DNA from: Trachythela sp. YZ-2020
Lineage: Eukaryota > Cnidaria > Anthozoa > Malacalcyonacea > Clavulariidae
Assembly (NCBI GenBank): GCA_016169945.1
Contig: JADLSH010000273.1
Location: 2,151,001-2,215,000 of the forward strand
Reading direction: 5' to 3'
Length of the DNA stretch: 64,000 nt
Shown: positions 33,502 to 44,712 of the stretch, in pieces
How the letters are laid out: each line of letters begins with the position of its first letter
Numbering within the stretch: position 1 is the stretch's first letter
The notes under the pieces: model-generated
What the model was told of the DNA's origin: nothing
The model's database searches: none
The model's input: only the letters and a program-made list of their open reading frames with translations
Translations under genes and position numbers: made by a program

Positions 33502-36500
33502 CTATACTACACAATTCAGGGCTTGTCTGCCTGTACAATAACCATACAAGTGCGTCTGTGAATTGTCTGGGATATTATGCAAAAAGAGACTGTCTGGACC
33601 TGATTCTAAGCTTTGCAATTGACCAACACGTTCGATTAATTCTCTGGCCATCGTCTTAAACAGTTTTTGAACATTAGTTGCACCTTTAGCACTTGTTTCC
33701 CAAGGGTGGATACAATATAGACTGGCAAGCTCCTATAAGTGAAGTTGAGAATGGATAAACAAAATAGAATTATTATAAACTGCATTTGGCTTATATGATA
33801 TATCACACTTTAGAGGAGCACAAATATAATACAGGAGCACACTAATTAGTAAATAATTATTCATTGATGGCACAATGGTGTGACGTGTTCCTTTCGCCTA
33901 ACCGTGACTGTATTTGATTCCTTCATTATGCAATTTTCTGATTATAATTTCTCCTCAATTTTCATATGTTAAAAGAGAGTGTTTCCAGCTTGCTTCTAAC
34001 CAAACATCAAAGGTTTTTCTAGATACTATAGTCAGTTTCTACCTGTAGTAAAACTGGACAAACAAGACACTGTATGGAGAACAGCTTAAATAGAGTTAGT
34101 TCATGCAATGCAGCTAGTATTGGCTATAAATGATTTAATGTAGTAATTCAATATGCCTCAAACAAGTCCTGGTCAACCTGCCTTTCTTCTAAAAGGTCAC
34201 ATTTGTTTCCAACTAGTGCAATATAAGTTGTGCCTCTATATATTGAACAGAAATAATCCTTTATAAGGGAAAAAATATGATTAATTATGATACTCGGGGT
34301 AAATTCTAACAGACAACAATGCATTGAAATGGAAACATAGAGAATGAAATAGCGACATCAGACATTAATTCTGCCCAAATGGACAGCAACAAGAATAAGG
34401 TAGAAAACTTTATAATGAGATTCTGAATGCAACAAGGCAACCTTTTAAAACAGCAATGTTACTACATTGGAAAATGTACAAGAAACATGCATATCCCCCG
34501 AAAAGGGCCATATTATATCCCCATTGGACTCTTAGTCTAGGGAGAATTACTGATTTACTATAAACAGAGCTATGCAGTATAAAAGAAGTTAGTTTCGTTC
34601 AGGTTATTACTTCTTACTTAAGTAATATTGGATGCATAAGAGAATTGGTCCATACTGAGCCTCTTAGGAAGAACAGTTTAGAACTGATGGAAGTGATATA
34701 GAGCAATGCAGTATACCTAAAAGTGAGTTTGGTTTAGATTTCATATGACAAAGCATCAATTCTTTCCTCACCCAACAACTCTCCTAAAAGCATGAATCCA
34801 ATGATCCCTCACTTCTTCAAATGATTTTTTTGATGTTAAATCAAACACAATAATCACAGCATCAGCATTTCTATAATACTTGCTCGTCAGCGACTTGAAT
34901 CTTTCCTCGCCTGCAGTGTCCCATAATGTCAACTATAACATTGAGAATAAATAAAAATATACTTCTATAAATAGTTTGTCTGACGATGAGCTGATCACTC
35001 AAAATTGTGAATAAGCGGACTCTGTTAGTCGGTGCATGGCCAGTCACAATACATAATAGGCCGATTTCTCAGCCCAAGCAGATTAATTTTAAATATTTGG
35101 GTTCGATATTACCATTTTGTTTAAATCTTCATTTTCCCAAAGGTAGCCAAGCAAGAACAATTCAATCATTAATAAATTGTTTTGATAATAACATGTTAAA
35201 AGTGATGTACAATTGTACATCATGCACATGCACTGGAGAATATCCTATGAAAGTTCCCACGTCGACCCGCTTTGCAGACTTGTTCCATGATTGGTTTGAA
35301 CCAAGTCCACGAAGCATGGTCCCTTGACTAAATTCCCATCAAAGGGCCTTTGCTTGAAACATCAAGAAGCATTTTCATCTCTTTTAAATTAAATGGCCGT
35401 CATGTACTTCACAAAATAGGAACAAACTAGATCTGTTGTTATGTAACTGCCCTGAGGTTGTTGATAACATTATCACTCATACCCCTGAACAAATGTTTCC
35501 ATCTGATCACTACGTTGTGGAGTTTTCAATTAAATTAAAGTTCAAACGGAGTGAACCAGTAAAACGTAAAGTGTACGACTTTAACAGAGCCAATTTTAGT
35601 GATCTTCGAAATTCTCTTTTGTATGTCCTACCTGACTTTTCTTCATCAACGGACAGCATAGACGATTGTTGGTTGAAATGGAAAGAATTGTTTCTCACCA
35701 TCGTAGAGGAATTCATTCCTACGCGAACAGTTAAAGACAAAAGTAAACCACCATGGATTGACGGTGAAGTTCGCCATTTCATGAGAAAGAAATACGAAGC
35801 CTTGAAAAAATATCGAAAATACAAATCTGATGTACGCAAACGTAATCTACGCCTACTTAGTCAGAAAGTGAAATACTTGGTGAGATCAAAACATCACAAA
35901 TATCTCAAGAAAATTGAAGGCTCCTTCAAGGACAACCCAAAATTGTTTTGGAGTTATCACAAGGCGATCCTACACCAACATGGAAAATCAAGCCCCATCA
36001 TTACCTATAATGGTACTACAGCAACAACACCAGCTGGTAAAGCAGAGCTCTTCAATTCCTATTTCGCTTCAGTATTTCGTCCTTCCACTACCGAGCTAAA
36101 TATCGAAAACTCGAACTTGCAAGATCATCCTCTATCTGAGTTATTGTCTGAAACTACTGTGACGGTCGAAGAAGTTTCAAATTGTCTAAATGCTTTGGAC
36201 ATTACGAAAGCAAGTGGACCTGATGAAATTCCAGCTCGTATCCTGAAAGCTTGCAGTAACGAAATCGCTCCTAGTTTATGTTCCCTTTTCAACCGTTCGT
36301 TAGAAACTGCTTGTTTACCCCTGGAATGGAAAATGGCAAATATTACTCCTGTACACAAAAAAGGTCTTCTAGCACCAGCTTCCAACTACAGACCCATCTC
36401 TCTACTATGCATATTAAACAAGGTTTTGGAACGTTTAGTTGGAAACGGCCTACGAGCTCAGGTAAAACATCTCATCACCACTTTACAACATGGCTTCCAA

Positions 36501-39067
36501 CGTAACCGCTCGTGTGTTTCACAGTTGCTAACAGTCCTTCATGATATTGGAAAGAATCTTGACAAAAATGTCCAAACAGATGTGCTGTACTTAGATTTTG
36601 CGAAGGCATTTGATTCTGTGGATCACCAGATCTTGTTACAAAAGCTTAAGCGTTTTGGCGTCTCAGGTCGTATGCATAGTTGGTTTAGGAATTATCTACA
36701 AGATCGATTCCAAAGGGTAGTTGTCGACGGTGCTGTTTCTAGCTGGGAACGTGTTACATCCGGAGTGCCTCAAAGAAGCATTTTGGGTCCTATGCTGTTT
36801 GTTATTTTTATAAACGATCTACCGGAGGTTGTTCCCGACTGCGTATCTATTTGTCTTTACGCAGATGACACCAAATTGTACAGGAACACAACATCTCTTG
36901 GTGACTGTGAAGCATTGCAAGATACCTTATCAGAACTTAGTTTATGGAGTCGACAAAATAACATTAGCTTCAACCCGGATAAATGCGAGGTTCTCTCCGT
37001 TACACGCAAAGTTAATCCTTTGTTTTACGATTATGAGATGGAGTCGGTTAAGATAGCTCGGACACATGAAGAAAAAGATCTTGCAGTAATTGTACGTGAC
37101 AAGTTGACATGCGACACTCATATTCACGGAATCGTTGCGAAGGCAAACAAATTACTTGGTCTACTAAAACGAACATGCGTATATATTACAGACAGAACCG
37201 TACGAAGGACACTTTACATGACTCTAGTTAAATCGCAGTTAAATTATGCCACCGAAGTATGGTCTCCATCAAGCTCAGTGTTGAAACAAAAGGTTGCAAA
37301 AATCCAGAGACGTGCTACTCGGTGGATCTTACGCTTAAAACCTGGTGAATTACCTTACAAAGAGAGACTTGAAGTATTGAATATGCTCCCTCTCGCTTAC
37401 GATAGTGAGGTTAAGGATTTGATTTTCCTGTATAAAGCAGTCAATGGTCACATAGACATCAACATTCATCAGTATGTACGATTCGTAAGTCATGGCCGGA
37501 CTCGTCGATCGCAAGCTGCTGAGTATTTGGAAATTCCGTATTGCAGAACTAGCACGTACAAGTCATCATATTTCAATCGCGTGGTTAAATTGTGGAACAT
37601 CGTGTGCGACTCAACCCCGCGTAGTACGTTTTCAAGTCCATCGTCGTTTAAAGGCTTTTTAAAGAAAAAGTACATTTATATGCTGAAAACAGTTTTTGAC
37701 TCGGACATGATTTGCACTTGGTCACTCAACCGTGACTGCAGTTGCCATAGGTTGCAGTAAATATGTAGCATCGGACTATGTGCGCGCGGTGGCGTTTTCG
37801 GGCGTCTTCGTATTGTTCGTCAAGGAATGAAACTTCTTCCCTTTGAATTGATAGCGGCCACAGGTGCATGCTTTTAAAAACTGTCTCATTTTGTGGTCGT
37901 TGTTGCTTCAAAGTGAAGCATTTTATATGATGAGCGTATAAAATTTTATATTATTTTAAAATAGTAATTGGTATATTAGAACACACACATATTTAATTTC
38001 AGAAAGGATTCTAATATTTTTAAAGGAGGGGCACCTTGCAAGGGTCTTAACGTCCCGTTCGTGCCTTGTCCTTTTGAGATACTCGCATAAAGTAGTCATT
38101 TATATTTATTTAACATGTAACTGCAATATGTCAAGTGAATTGTCATTTATTTGATTGTGTTGTATTAATGAGTACTCAATAAATTTCAATAAATAAAATA
38201 AAAAATAAATAAAACAGTTATTATATTCTAATTTGCTATGGCAGATGCTGGACCCACAAGGTTAACGAATTATATCTGTCAATGTCACTTGTTAAAGATG
38301 TGTCCTACTTTGTCATTTAACTGCATCTAATTTTAGAGAAAATAATCACCAAAGAGAGACCCTTGAACACTAATTAGTTAACCAGACTATCTACCATCTA
38401 TCTTAGTTTCTTCCCCGAAAGGGATCTGTCTACCCTTTTGTTTACCGATTAATATAGACAAGTCGCAGAGAAAGTATTCACCGTATTGCTTCCTAATTTT
38501 TCAACCTAATTTTATAGTCTAAAGCCAGGGCATGTACGTTACTCGTAAGTATTGGCCATTAATGGATTTAACCCATTAGCGTGCAATGCATCCTGATCGA
38601 TGCACCCTACTTTAGGATTTTACTCTACCTAACGCCAGACGATTTTACTCGTCACTGGTAGGGTACTGCCAGTTAATGGGTTAACAAAACTTTCTGCCAG
38701 TGTCTCTAATTGTTAACCCATTAGCTGCCAATGCGCCCAGATGCGCCCTACTTAGTGTTTTACTCTGCCTAACGCCAGACGATTTTACTCGTCAGTGGTG
38801 GGCACAGTATAGGTATTGAGGTGGTAGGGTACTGCCAGTTATTATGGGTTTGGTACAAATTCAAAAATATGCAAGCTGTCAAAATTTTGAACAGTTGTAC
38901 CTGCACAGAGTCCAAACCAATTCTCAAGTTCTGTGTAGAGAAACCCACACCGATCGTATGCGATGGAACATCTTCGAATTCGTCAAATTGAAACCTTTTT
39001 AGAAGGCTTGATTTTCCTACACCTTTTGAACCCAAAACGATGATTTTGAATGAATATTTTGGCTCGT
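33502..39067 (-). CDS. Rab-like small GTPase gene (four visible exons)
   Basis: Exons on the minus strand: 38901-39067, 34772-34932, 34174-34235 and 33502-33732. They carry all GTPase boxes in order: GSKGVGKSS (P-loop), HTIGVGFST (switch I), LWDTAGEERF (G3), GNKCDL (G4) and ETSAK (G5). Splice phases agree for exon 1 to 2 (phase 0) and 2 to 3 (phase 2). The third donor (CAG|GTTGAC) is weak and leaves the protein several residues short between G4 and G5 compared with typical Rabs. The start codon is not resolved: TGA lies just upstream of TWEDEP in frame. The protein ends LNCVV, with a single Cys three from the end. Intron 1 is about 4 kb because of TE insertions. Confidence 0.8.
33733..34771. 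repeat. Rab-gene introns with dispersed 114-bp-family units
   Basis: At 34020-34100 and 34540-34720 short blocks recur (agaacagtttagaactgat, gtagtaa..ctgga, agttagtttgg) that match the tandem family at 371-1100 in opposite orientation. Otherwise no feature beyond exon 3. Confidence 0.5.
35414..38214 (+). mobile_element. 5'-truncated LINE in intron 1 of the Rab-like gene
   Basis: The element begins inside ORF2 (NKLDLLLCN in frame with the ORF at 35436) and ends in an A-rich tail (aataaataaaataaaaaata) near 38214. It lies on the opposite strand to the host gene, as expected for a tolerated intronic insertion. 5' truncation is typical of target-primed reverse transcription. Confidence 0.85.
35436..37760 (+). 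CDS. LINE ORF2 fragment: endonuclease end and reverse transcriptase
   Basis: The 774-residue frame is open throughout. It begins at the end of an APE-type endonuclease (PSDHYVVEFSI, the SDH motif), then a linker (KPPWIDGEVR), then the reverse transcriptase: ITPVHKKG, NYRPISLL, QHGFQRNRSC, DVLYLDFAKAFDSVDH (first catalytic Asp), SGVPQRSILGP, and YADD at about residue 475. The C-terminal part has LNYATEVWSP and KIQRRATRWIL, usual for CR1/jockey-group LINEs. Most of the endonuclease is missing, so it cannot move alone, but the uninterrupted RT suggests a fairly recent insertion. Clade placement is by motif memory, not by a tree. Confidence 0.9.
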   Translation: MLCNCPEVVDNIITHTPEQMFPSDHYVVEFSIKLKFKRSEPVKRKVYDFNRANFSDLRNSLLYVLPDFSSSTDSIDDCWLKWKELFLTIVEEFIPTRTVKDKSKPPWIDGEVRHFMRKKYEALKKYRKYKSDVRKRNLRLLSQKVKYLVRSKHHKYLKKIEGSFKDNPKLFWSYHKAILHQHGKSSPIITYNGTTATTPAGKAELFNSYFASVFRPSTTELNIENSNLQDHPLSELLSETTVTVEEVSNCLNALDITKASGPDEIPARILKACSNEIAPSLCSLFNRSLETACLPLEWKMANITPVHKKGLLAPASNYRPISLLCILNKVLERLVGNGLRAQVKHLITTLQHGFQRNRSCVSQLLTVLHDIGKNLDKNVQTDVLYLDFAKAFDSVDHQILLQKLKRFGVSGRMHSWFRNYLQDRFQRVVVDGAVSSWERVTSGVPQRSILGPMLFVIFINDLPEVVPDCVSICLYADDTKLYRNTTSLGDCEALQDTLSELSLWSRQNNISFNPDKCEVLSVTRKVNPLFYDYEMESVKIARTHEEKDLAVIVRDKLTCDTHIHGIVAKANKLLGLLKRTCVYITDRTVRRTLYMTLVKSQLNYATEVWSPSSSVLKQKVAKIQRRATRWILRLKPGELPYKERLEVLNMLPLAYDSEVKDLIFLYKAVNGHIDINIHQYVRFVSHGRTRRSQAAEYLEIPYCRTSTYKSSYFNRVVKLWNIVCDSTPRSTFSSPSSFKGFLKKKYIYMLKTVFDSDMICTWSLNRDCSCHRLQ
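38215..38567. other. Intron remainder, nothing recognised
   Basis: AT-rich sequence between the LINE tail and the two MITEs. No signal supported. Confidence 0.4.
38568..38684. mobile_element. piggyBac-like MITE, best-preserved copy
   Basis: The copy opens TTAACCCATTAGC and closes GTTAATGGGTTAA. The ends are inverted repeats that start CCC and are flanked by TTAA, the target site of piggyBac elements. The 117-bp body has the core acgccagacgattttactcg. Non-coding. Confidence 0.75.
38713..38850. mobile_element. piggyBac-like MITE with an internal insertion
   Basis: Opens TTAACCCATTAGCTGCC and ends actgccagttattatgggtt. About 20 bp (around cagtataggtattgagg) interrupts the right part and the right TTAA is lost. 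It sits only about 30 bp from its neighbour at 38568-38684 and just upstream of the Rab-like exon 1 donor. Confidence 0.7.
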
Positions 39068-39432
39068 CTTCCCAGGTTCATGCGGTGTGCGGAAGCAAAG
39101 AGTTGCAGAAACGGAATTGCGGAAAAATGAATTGCAGATTGTTGTATTGCGGATTGAAGTAGAATGTGGCAACGAAGGGCCCTTGCGAAGGGCCTTCGCT
39201 CGAAACGTCGAATTTCTTATTGAAATTCTCAGATAACTTGATCTCAAAGACCTGAAGCTTATAATAATTTAGACACAAGAGAAATATTACTGGAGAATGG
39301 AAGGCATAAGATTTGAAAAATAGTTTAAAGCGATCAACCACTTATGTGATTCATGATATTCAAATCTTTTTGCAATGACTTGAGTATATTCATCATTTTT
39401 TAAAAACATCATATTTCGTACGGCGGAAAAAA
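39068..39432. other. Upstream of the Rab-like exon; dispersed short repeat
   Basis: Contains gcgaagggccttcgctcgaa followed by acgtcgaatt, a motif that also occurs at 35338, 41791, 48252 and 54691. No promoter element could be fixed. Confidence 0.4.
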
Positions 39433-39452
39433 GTTGGTTTCAGTATAGAATA

Positions 39453-40194
39453 ATGCACTAATCAATTGAAACCCCGGCCCCCCACCCCCCGGGAGTATGC
39501 GGGGATTTTAACATTTCTCGAGTGTTAAAATCCCGGCCTTAAAATGTTGTCCATTTGTTAAAATGTCCGGCTTTCCAGAGCGATCATATAGCTTTCCAAA
39601 GTCAAGCTTTTCATCTAGTTGCCTGATATGTTATTTCTGATATAAAATCGCGCTGTTACATTACATTATGTATATTACATTACATTATTCAGCTCACTCC
39701 CCATTGGGGCTTTTCAGTGGCCGATTACATCAAGTATCTAGCTTACCTATATTATGTACTTAGCCTACATTATTTATTTTTACAATTGTGATATTACTTT
39801 CCCTGTGGGAGGAAACCGGAGTGCCCGGAGAAAACCCACGACTTTCGACAGAGCGTTGACTTACTCTTTTCACATGAGCGTGATGGGTAAAGTCCTCAAC
39901 GAGAATCGAACTCAAGACCCAGAGGTTAAAGTGTGCTTGCTCTGACGACTGCGCCACCGAAGCCCTAGGGAGCTGTCAAAGAAGAAAGTCTGGCGAAGGT
40001 ATGTCATTCTCGAAGGCTCTACGAGAGTTAATTTCCCGGCATTTTATCCCGGCATTTGTGTCAGTGTTAAAACCCCGGGTAGCATGATGGCAACTTTTGT
40101 TAAAACTCTGTGTTCCCCCCGCAAAGTCCCGTTGAAACTATCGCATATGCCCGGGTGTGGGGGGGGGGGACGGGGTCTCAATTGACTAGTGCAT
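39453..40194. mobile_element. GC-rich foldback element (unit 1)
   Basis: The left end atgcactaatcaattgaaac pairs with the right end gtctcaattgactagtgcat, and pairing continues through a G/C block (ccccggccccccacc with gtggggggggggacgggg) and agtatgcgggga/tatgcccggg. Repeats of attacattacattatgtat lie inside. The same element is at 45917-46659 and 52371-53102. Confidence 0.7.
39801..39966 (-). repeat. tRNA-derived SINE nested in the foldback (unit 1)
   Basis: Read on the minus strand from 39966: box-A-like GGTGGCGCAGTCGTCAGAGC and box-B-like GAGTTCGATTCTC, then a central gttttctccgggcactccgg and tttcctcccaca block. From memory that block resembles a conserved core seen in several animal SINE families. 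Copies sit at 46265-46430 and 52718-52883. Confidence 0.6.
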
Positions 40195-41615
40195 AATATA
40201 TGCGAATGTTTTAAGCAATAAGCATTCAAAATTTATGTCCGAATTATTCCTACAAGATTGATTTAACATTTTACAAGTAGTTCGAATACTAACCAGGCAA
40301 TTTTTTGAACATAGGCTTCTAGAACTTAATAGGCAAAAATTTTGAAGCAATCGTCTTTTTCTGTCAAAACAACTGTTCAGTGGACTTAATGAAAATAATC
40401 CCGATATAAAAACGAGGCATGAGACTCAGTGTCTTTAAACAGGCTAAAAATTCTTGTGATTCTAAATATTCTCTATTTATTCCCCTAGTTTTTGGTCAGA
40501 TCATTTTTTTAACTCATGTCAATTTAAGAGAAAATTGTGACAAGTGAAAATTTTCGGAGAGTTCTATTTTTTCTGCTCGTAGCTGAAATCGCCATTTTCA
40601 ATATTGTACAGTATTTATCGGAAAAGTAAAATAATTTTAAAATAGTGGACTCATGTCTTATGTTGCTTGAATCACGAAAACTACGCATTTGTATTCGTCC
40701 GTTGGCGGTGAAAACTTTGGAATTTTTCCATCGTTATGTATACAGTTTAAGTGTGTTGTCAAAGCAATGTCAGAAGTTTTTATTAAGTATAGGCGTTCAA
40801 GTATAGATTTCATTGCAAGTAACTGCATAACATTCACTAAAATTCACTTCAAGGCAGCTGGCGTATATACGTGTGAAATAATATTGCCTATATACAGAAG
40901 AAATAATACTGTATTTTAAAGAAACACAACAGCCAAAATAAGGTAGGATTTGTTTGCAATATATTTTATGATGTTAATATGTGCTACCGAACCAACAACG
41001 TTGTAAGTTTTCTATTAAATAGAATAAAACCAATAATATTATATTATGTTTGCCATGAATTGTACGAATTCCCTCGCGTGGGAGGGAGAAGCTGGCTAGC
41101 CTGGCTTCAAGCAAAGTCACAGGGATATCCCAAAGATAGAAATTTTTAGGAATTTGTTAAAATGTAAAAAGTATTTGAAAGTATATGTGATCATAATGAC
41201 CAATTCAAACAATATATTAAATATTGAATGTTTAGACATTTTTCGGGTTTGTGAATTCAGCATGTTCTCTCCAAAACTCAATTTTTAGAACTGCCCATTT
41301 TAGGTTTTAGAACTACCAATTTTACAATTAGAACTGCTCATTTTGGAAAATGGGAGGCCTTAGGATGACCCCTGAATGGAAATATACATGCAGGAATGAG
41401 TAGTCTAATACACAATTAGAAATTAAACCGTTAGTGCATGTAAAACGACCGGTTATGGGTTTTGAATGGTCTCCCTTCCGAATATTCGGCATTACGCCAT
41501 ATTGATTTCAAGACTTGTTTTTAAATATATACTTAAAATCATGGATAATCGATGAAAGTATATATCTATCAAATTGAAACAATTTTGAATGTCAATGCTC
41601 CAGCTGACAGCCAAA

Positions 41616-41761
41616 ATGGTTAGCTTAATTTGGGGTGTAGCGATGGCCGCGGCGTTGAATATGAAGCGCTTTTGGGCGTACACGACAGCTATTCAATCAA
41701 AAAGAGATATTCAATATAAATCCCGAAATATAGAGCAATGGCTCTTCTTCAGGAGAGCTGG
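41616..41761 (+). CDS. Possible coding exon in each array unit
   Basis: An ATG in a fair context (aaaATGG) opens MVSLIWGVAMAAALNMKRFW followed by AYTTAIQSKRDIQ and ends at a strong donor, AGCTG|GTAAGA. The N-terminus is hydrophobic and could be a signal peptide. The peptide is unchanged in the three units (48077-48222 and 54516-54661). No domain is recognised and no acceptor-bearing partner exon was proven. Confidence 0.25.
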
Positions 41762-42338
41762 TAAGAAGACGTCATAAACATTCTAATGACGAAGGGCTTT
41801 GCTCGAAACGTCAAGAAGTATTCTTCTCTTTCAAACTCGATGGCTGCATGCCGTGCCCTACTAGAAGGTTAGCCTGCCTCTAGGTTACTTCTTATCAAGA
41901 ACAGTAAATTCAACCTATTACGGAACCGTAAGCTGTGAAAGAAGTAAATATATATTGTTTCAAAAAGTCTTATAGTCTTAATTTAATGAATGGGTTAATA
42001 TCTGGATTATATATATGGCGGCAGATCGCAGTATTGAATCTAAATTTTTGTCATAAGTTGCCATTCTTTTTGTCCAGTGCGTTAGTTTATCTTGCAACAT
42101 GTTTTAAGTAAACTGCGTACATGATTTTTAACACATATAACATTGATCTCAGAGTTAGCTAAGCCTTGTGTCTGCACTCTTTTTAATATATTTCTTGAAT
42201 CAAATCGACTCATTTGATATCGAAAAGTGGCAGTGTTAAACTTTATGATATTTTAAATTTTGAAATATTTGAACTGCAAATTAAAATATTCAACCCCGTA
42301 TTAAGCTTAATATAATATTTAGAATTCTAAACAAAGAG

Positions 42339-42617
42339 TTGGGTATTCGTTGTGTTTTGAAAAGATCATTTTTTACTGCTTGTTACCGTGAAATCGAACC
42401 ATTTGTTCTGCCTCATATGAGAGAACACTTACCTACAGATGCAAATGATTTAAACAAGCAGTATATTGCAATACTGCATGCATGGTGTCCCAATGAACTG
42501 AAATATTTAATTTTATACAGGGCAGTTCAGATACAAACTTCAGCAAACTGCTGTAGAATAATATCTATGTTGGACTGCACGTTTGTCCCGTGTAACATCG
42601 CGTTAAAACAAGTTTAA
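42339..42617 (+). CDS. Unrecognised 92-codon open frame, identical in all three units
   Basis: The frame contains CYREIEPFVLPHMREHLPTD and ends with the pair of Cys-rich segments SANCCRIIS and DCTFVPCNI. It has no ATG at its start (TTG), so if real it is an internal or terminal exon; an AG lies at about 42335. Repeated at 48800-49078 and 55239-55517. Identity between units may simply reflect recent duplication. Confidence 0.2.
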   Translation: MGIRCVLKRSFFTACYREIEPFVLPHMREHLPTDANDLNKQYIAILHAWCPNELKYLILYRAVQIQTSANCCRIISMLDCTFVPCNIALKQV

Positions 42618-44534
42618 ATTGTTTGACCTAAATCTTACTTACGGTGCTTGAATTTGGGCGGTGAAAACTTTTGAATTTCATCATTGAGGATATAGTGTAA
42701 TGTCAAAAGAATATTGGGTTAATCTATTCAAATTCGTCTAACACTTTCACCTGCTGACCCTTGAGTAGGCGTCAACGTTCAAATTTCAGTACAAATATAC
42801 AGTAAAGGCATCACGTCCACATCACGTCCATGTACAGCGGTCATCTTTATGTGTGAAATACTTACTGCCTGTGAAGAAATAGCACTATCTATAAAGGAAA
42901 CACATTCAAATTAAGTTACGATTAAATTTCTGATTGTATGGAAAATACTGTTGAGCGTATATATGCATGTATGCTTCCAGAACCGTAACAACATAGAGTG
43001 ACTGTTCTCTATTAAAAAATTTAACAATATGATACCTATTTAGTATTTACCATAAATAGTACGTTAGAATCATTCAAGGACGACATCCTGGGGGGATGGG
43101 GGGACGAATCACTCCCCACTTTTTGGGCAGAGGAGGATCAATATGTAATTATCCCTCACTTTTTCCACTTTTGCTTATACAACATGTTCAGATCATCAGA
43201 ATTCTGTAAAGTCTTCCCCCAAAGTGCATGAAATGGCGTTTCAGATACTCTAGATTTCAACATTTTTCTGGGAGAGCATGCCCGCATACCCCCTAGTGCC
43301 CTCGTGCTTTCGGCACTCGATACCTGCGCATTTCCACTAGCGGCATGGGGCCTCAATAGACAAGTTCGGTTTGGGCTGGCCCCTTTACCACGCCTTTCGT
43401 CGGGCAAAACGTACCCACACCCCTAACGCTAAGACCCAAGTTACGCTTCTGTAGGTAGATGTCTATAAATGATGCGGAAATGCCCTGAAAACATTTAATG
43501 TGTTACATGTCCCCATAACTATTAGCATGCTCCACCCCCCCCCTCACTTTTTGAGATGGATTTTCGCCCTTGGAATCATTGGGTTATTAACGTGCATTAC
43601 CGTGAATATAATAGTATTCAGTGGATAGTATAAACATAGAAACAAGAACTGGAAAATGAAAATTACATGACGACAGCCCAATTAGACATGGAGCAATACG
43701 TCAAGACGCCGGTACATATTGTACTGTAGGTTATGTTTCAGTACAAAAAGTATTAGTTATGCTATATTACATATCTCTAACAACATTGATACAATACATA
43801 AATTTTAAAATCATTTTCCGGCTGGTAATTTCAGCAAATATAGAATAAATGTTATTCCAAATAGAGAGTGCATGATTATAACAAACATGCAATTTTTTAA
43901 AACTGCATATATTTTCAATCTAAACCTAATTCAACTTCAGCAGTTAAATTCACGATATCAGATAAAATTAAGACAAATTTTAGAGATACCGCTAATGTGC
44001 AGGTGCTGAACTAATATTTGAGTTTGACTTCAAATCATTTTCAAACTATACTGTTTGTTAATAAGGCCCACACACTGCGGGCACATTAGCGTTAGACCAC
44101 GCAGCGCGATCTCTTCGTTTTTATTGCGAATTAGACCAAGAAAGCTACGTGAAACTTTTCTATAATACAAATTTTTAATTCGTCAACAAAATAAGGAGCA
44201 AAATATTTTTCTGTGAACACAACAAAAACCAACCGTGTTCCTGAAATAGGTATCATCCTCATCGTTCGTGCCAGCATACACAATAAGTGTATACATACAA
44301 CGACAGGATACGATCGAACAGCTAAACATTTCTTTGTTCCATACATCATCATATACATGCATGCATCCGCAAAAATCTCATTGACTTTGAAAGTGTATAT
44401 AACAGGAAGTTACACAGAAGATTCGTCCGTGATGCCTTGAAAGATCATTAGCATGAACAAGCTTTTTGTAAACTTAATAAAAGACTAATAAATACTGGTA
44501 TATCTTGTTCAGTTATAAGCCAAAGTCTTAGATG

Positions 44535-44712
44535 GGGGGGGGGCTTACATTTGGGATGTTCTGAGCGTTAATGATATGATGGGCTTATACACGGGGGTGC
44601 TTATATTCCGGGGGCTTATATTTGGAATGGTTTGAGGGTTAGTGAATATAGTGGGCTTATATACACGGGGGTGCTTATATTCGGGTGGGCTTATAGTCGC
44701 AGGTTTACGGTA
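44535..44712. repeat. Minisatellite of the gggcttatat type (unit 1)
   Basis: gggcttat with tacacgggggtgcttatatt recurs four to five times with a G run at the left end. The G run length differs among units (long in units 1 and 2, five G in unit 3 at 57432). Copies at 50985-51165 and 57430-57600. Confidence 0.75.

Noticed and set aside
35007..35327. A 106-codon plus-strand frame upstream of the LINE
   Set aside because: No domain, no clean splice sites, lies in an intron of the Rab-like gene on the other strand.
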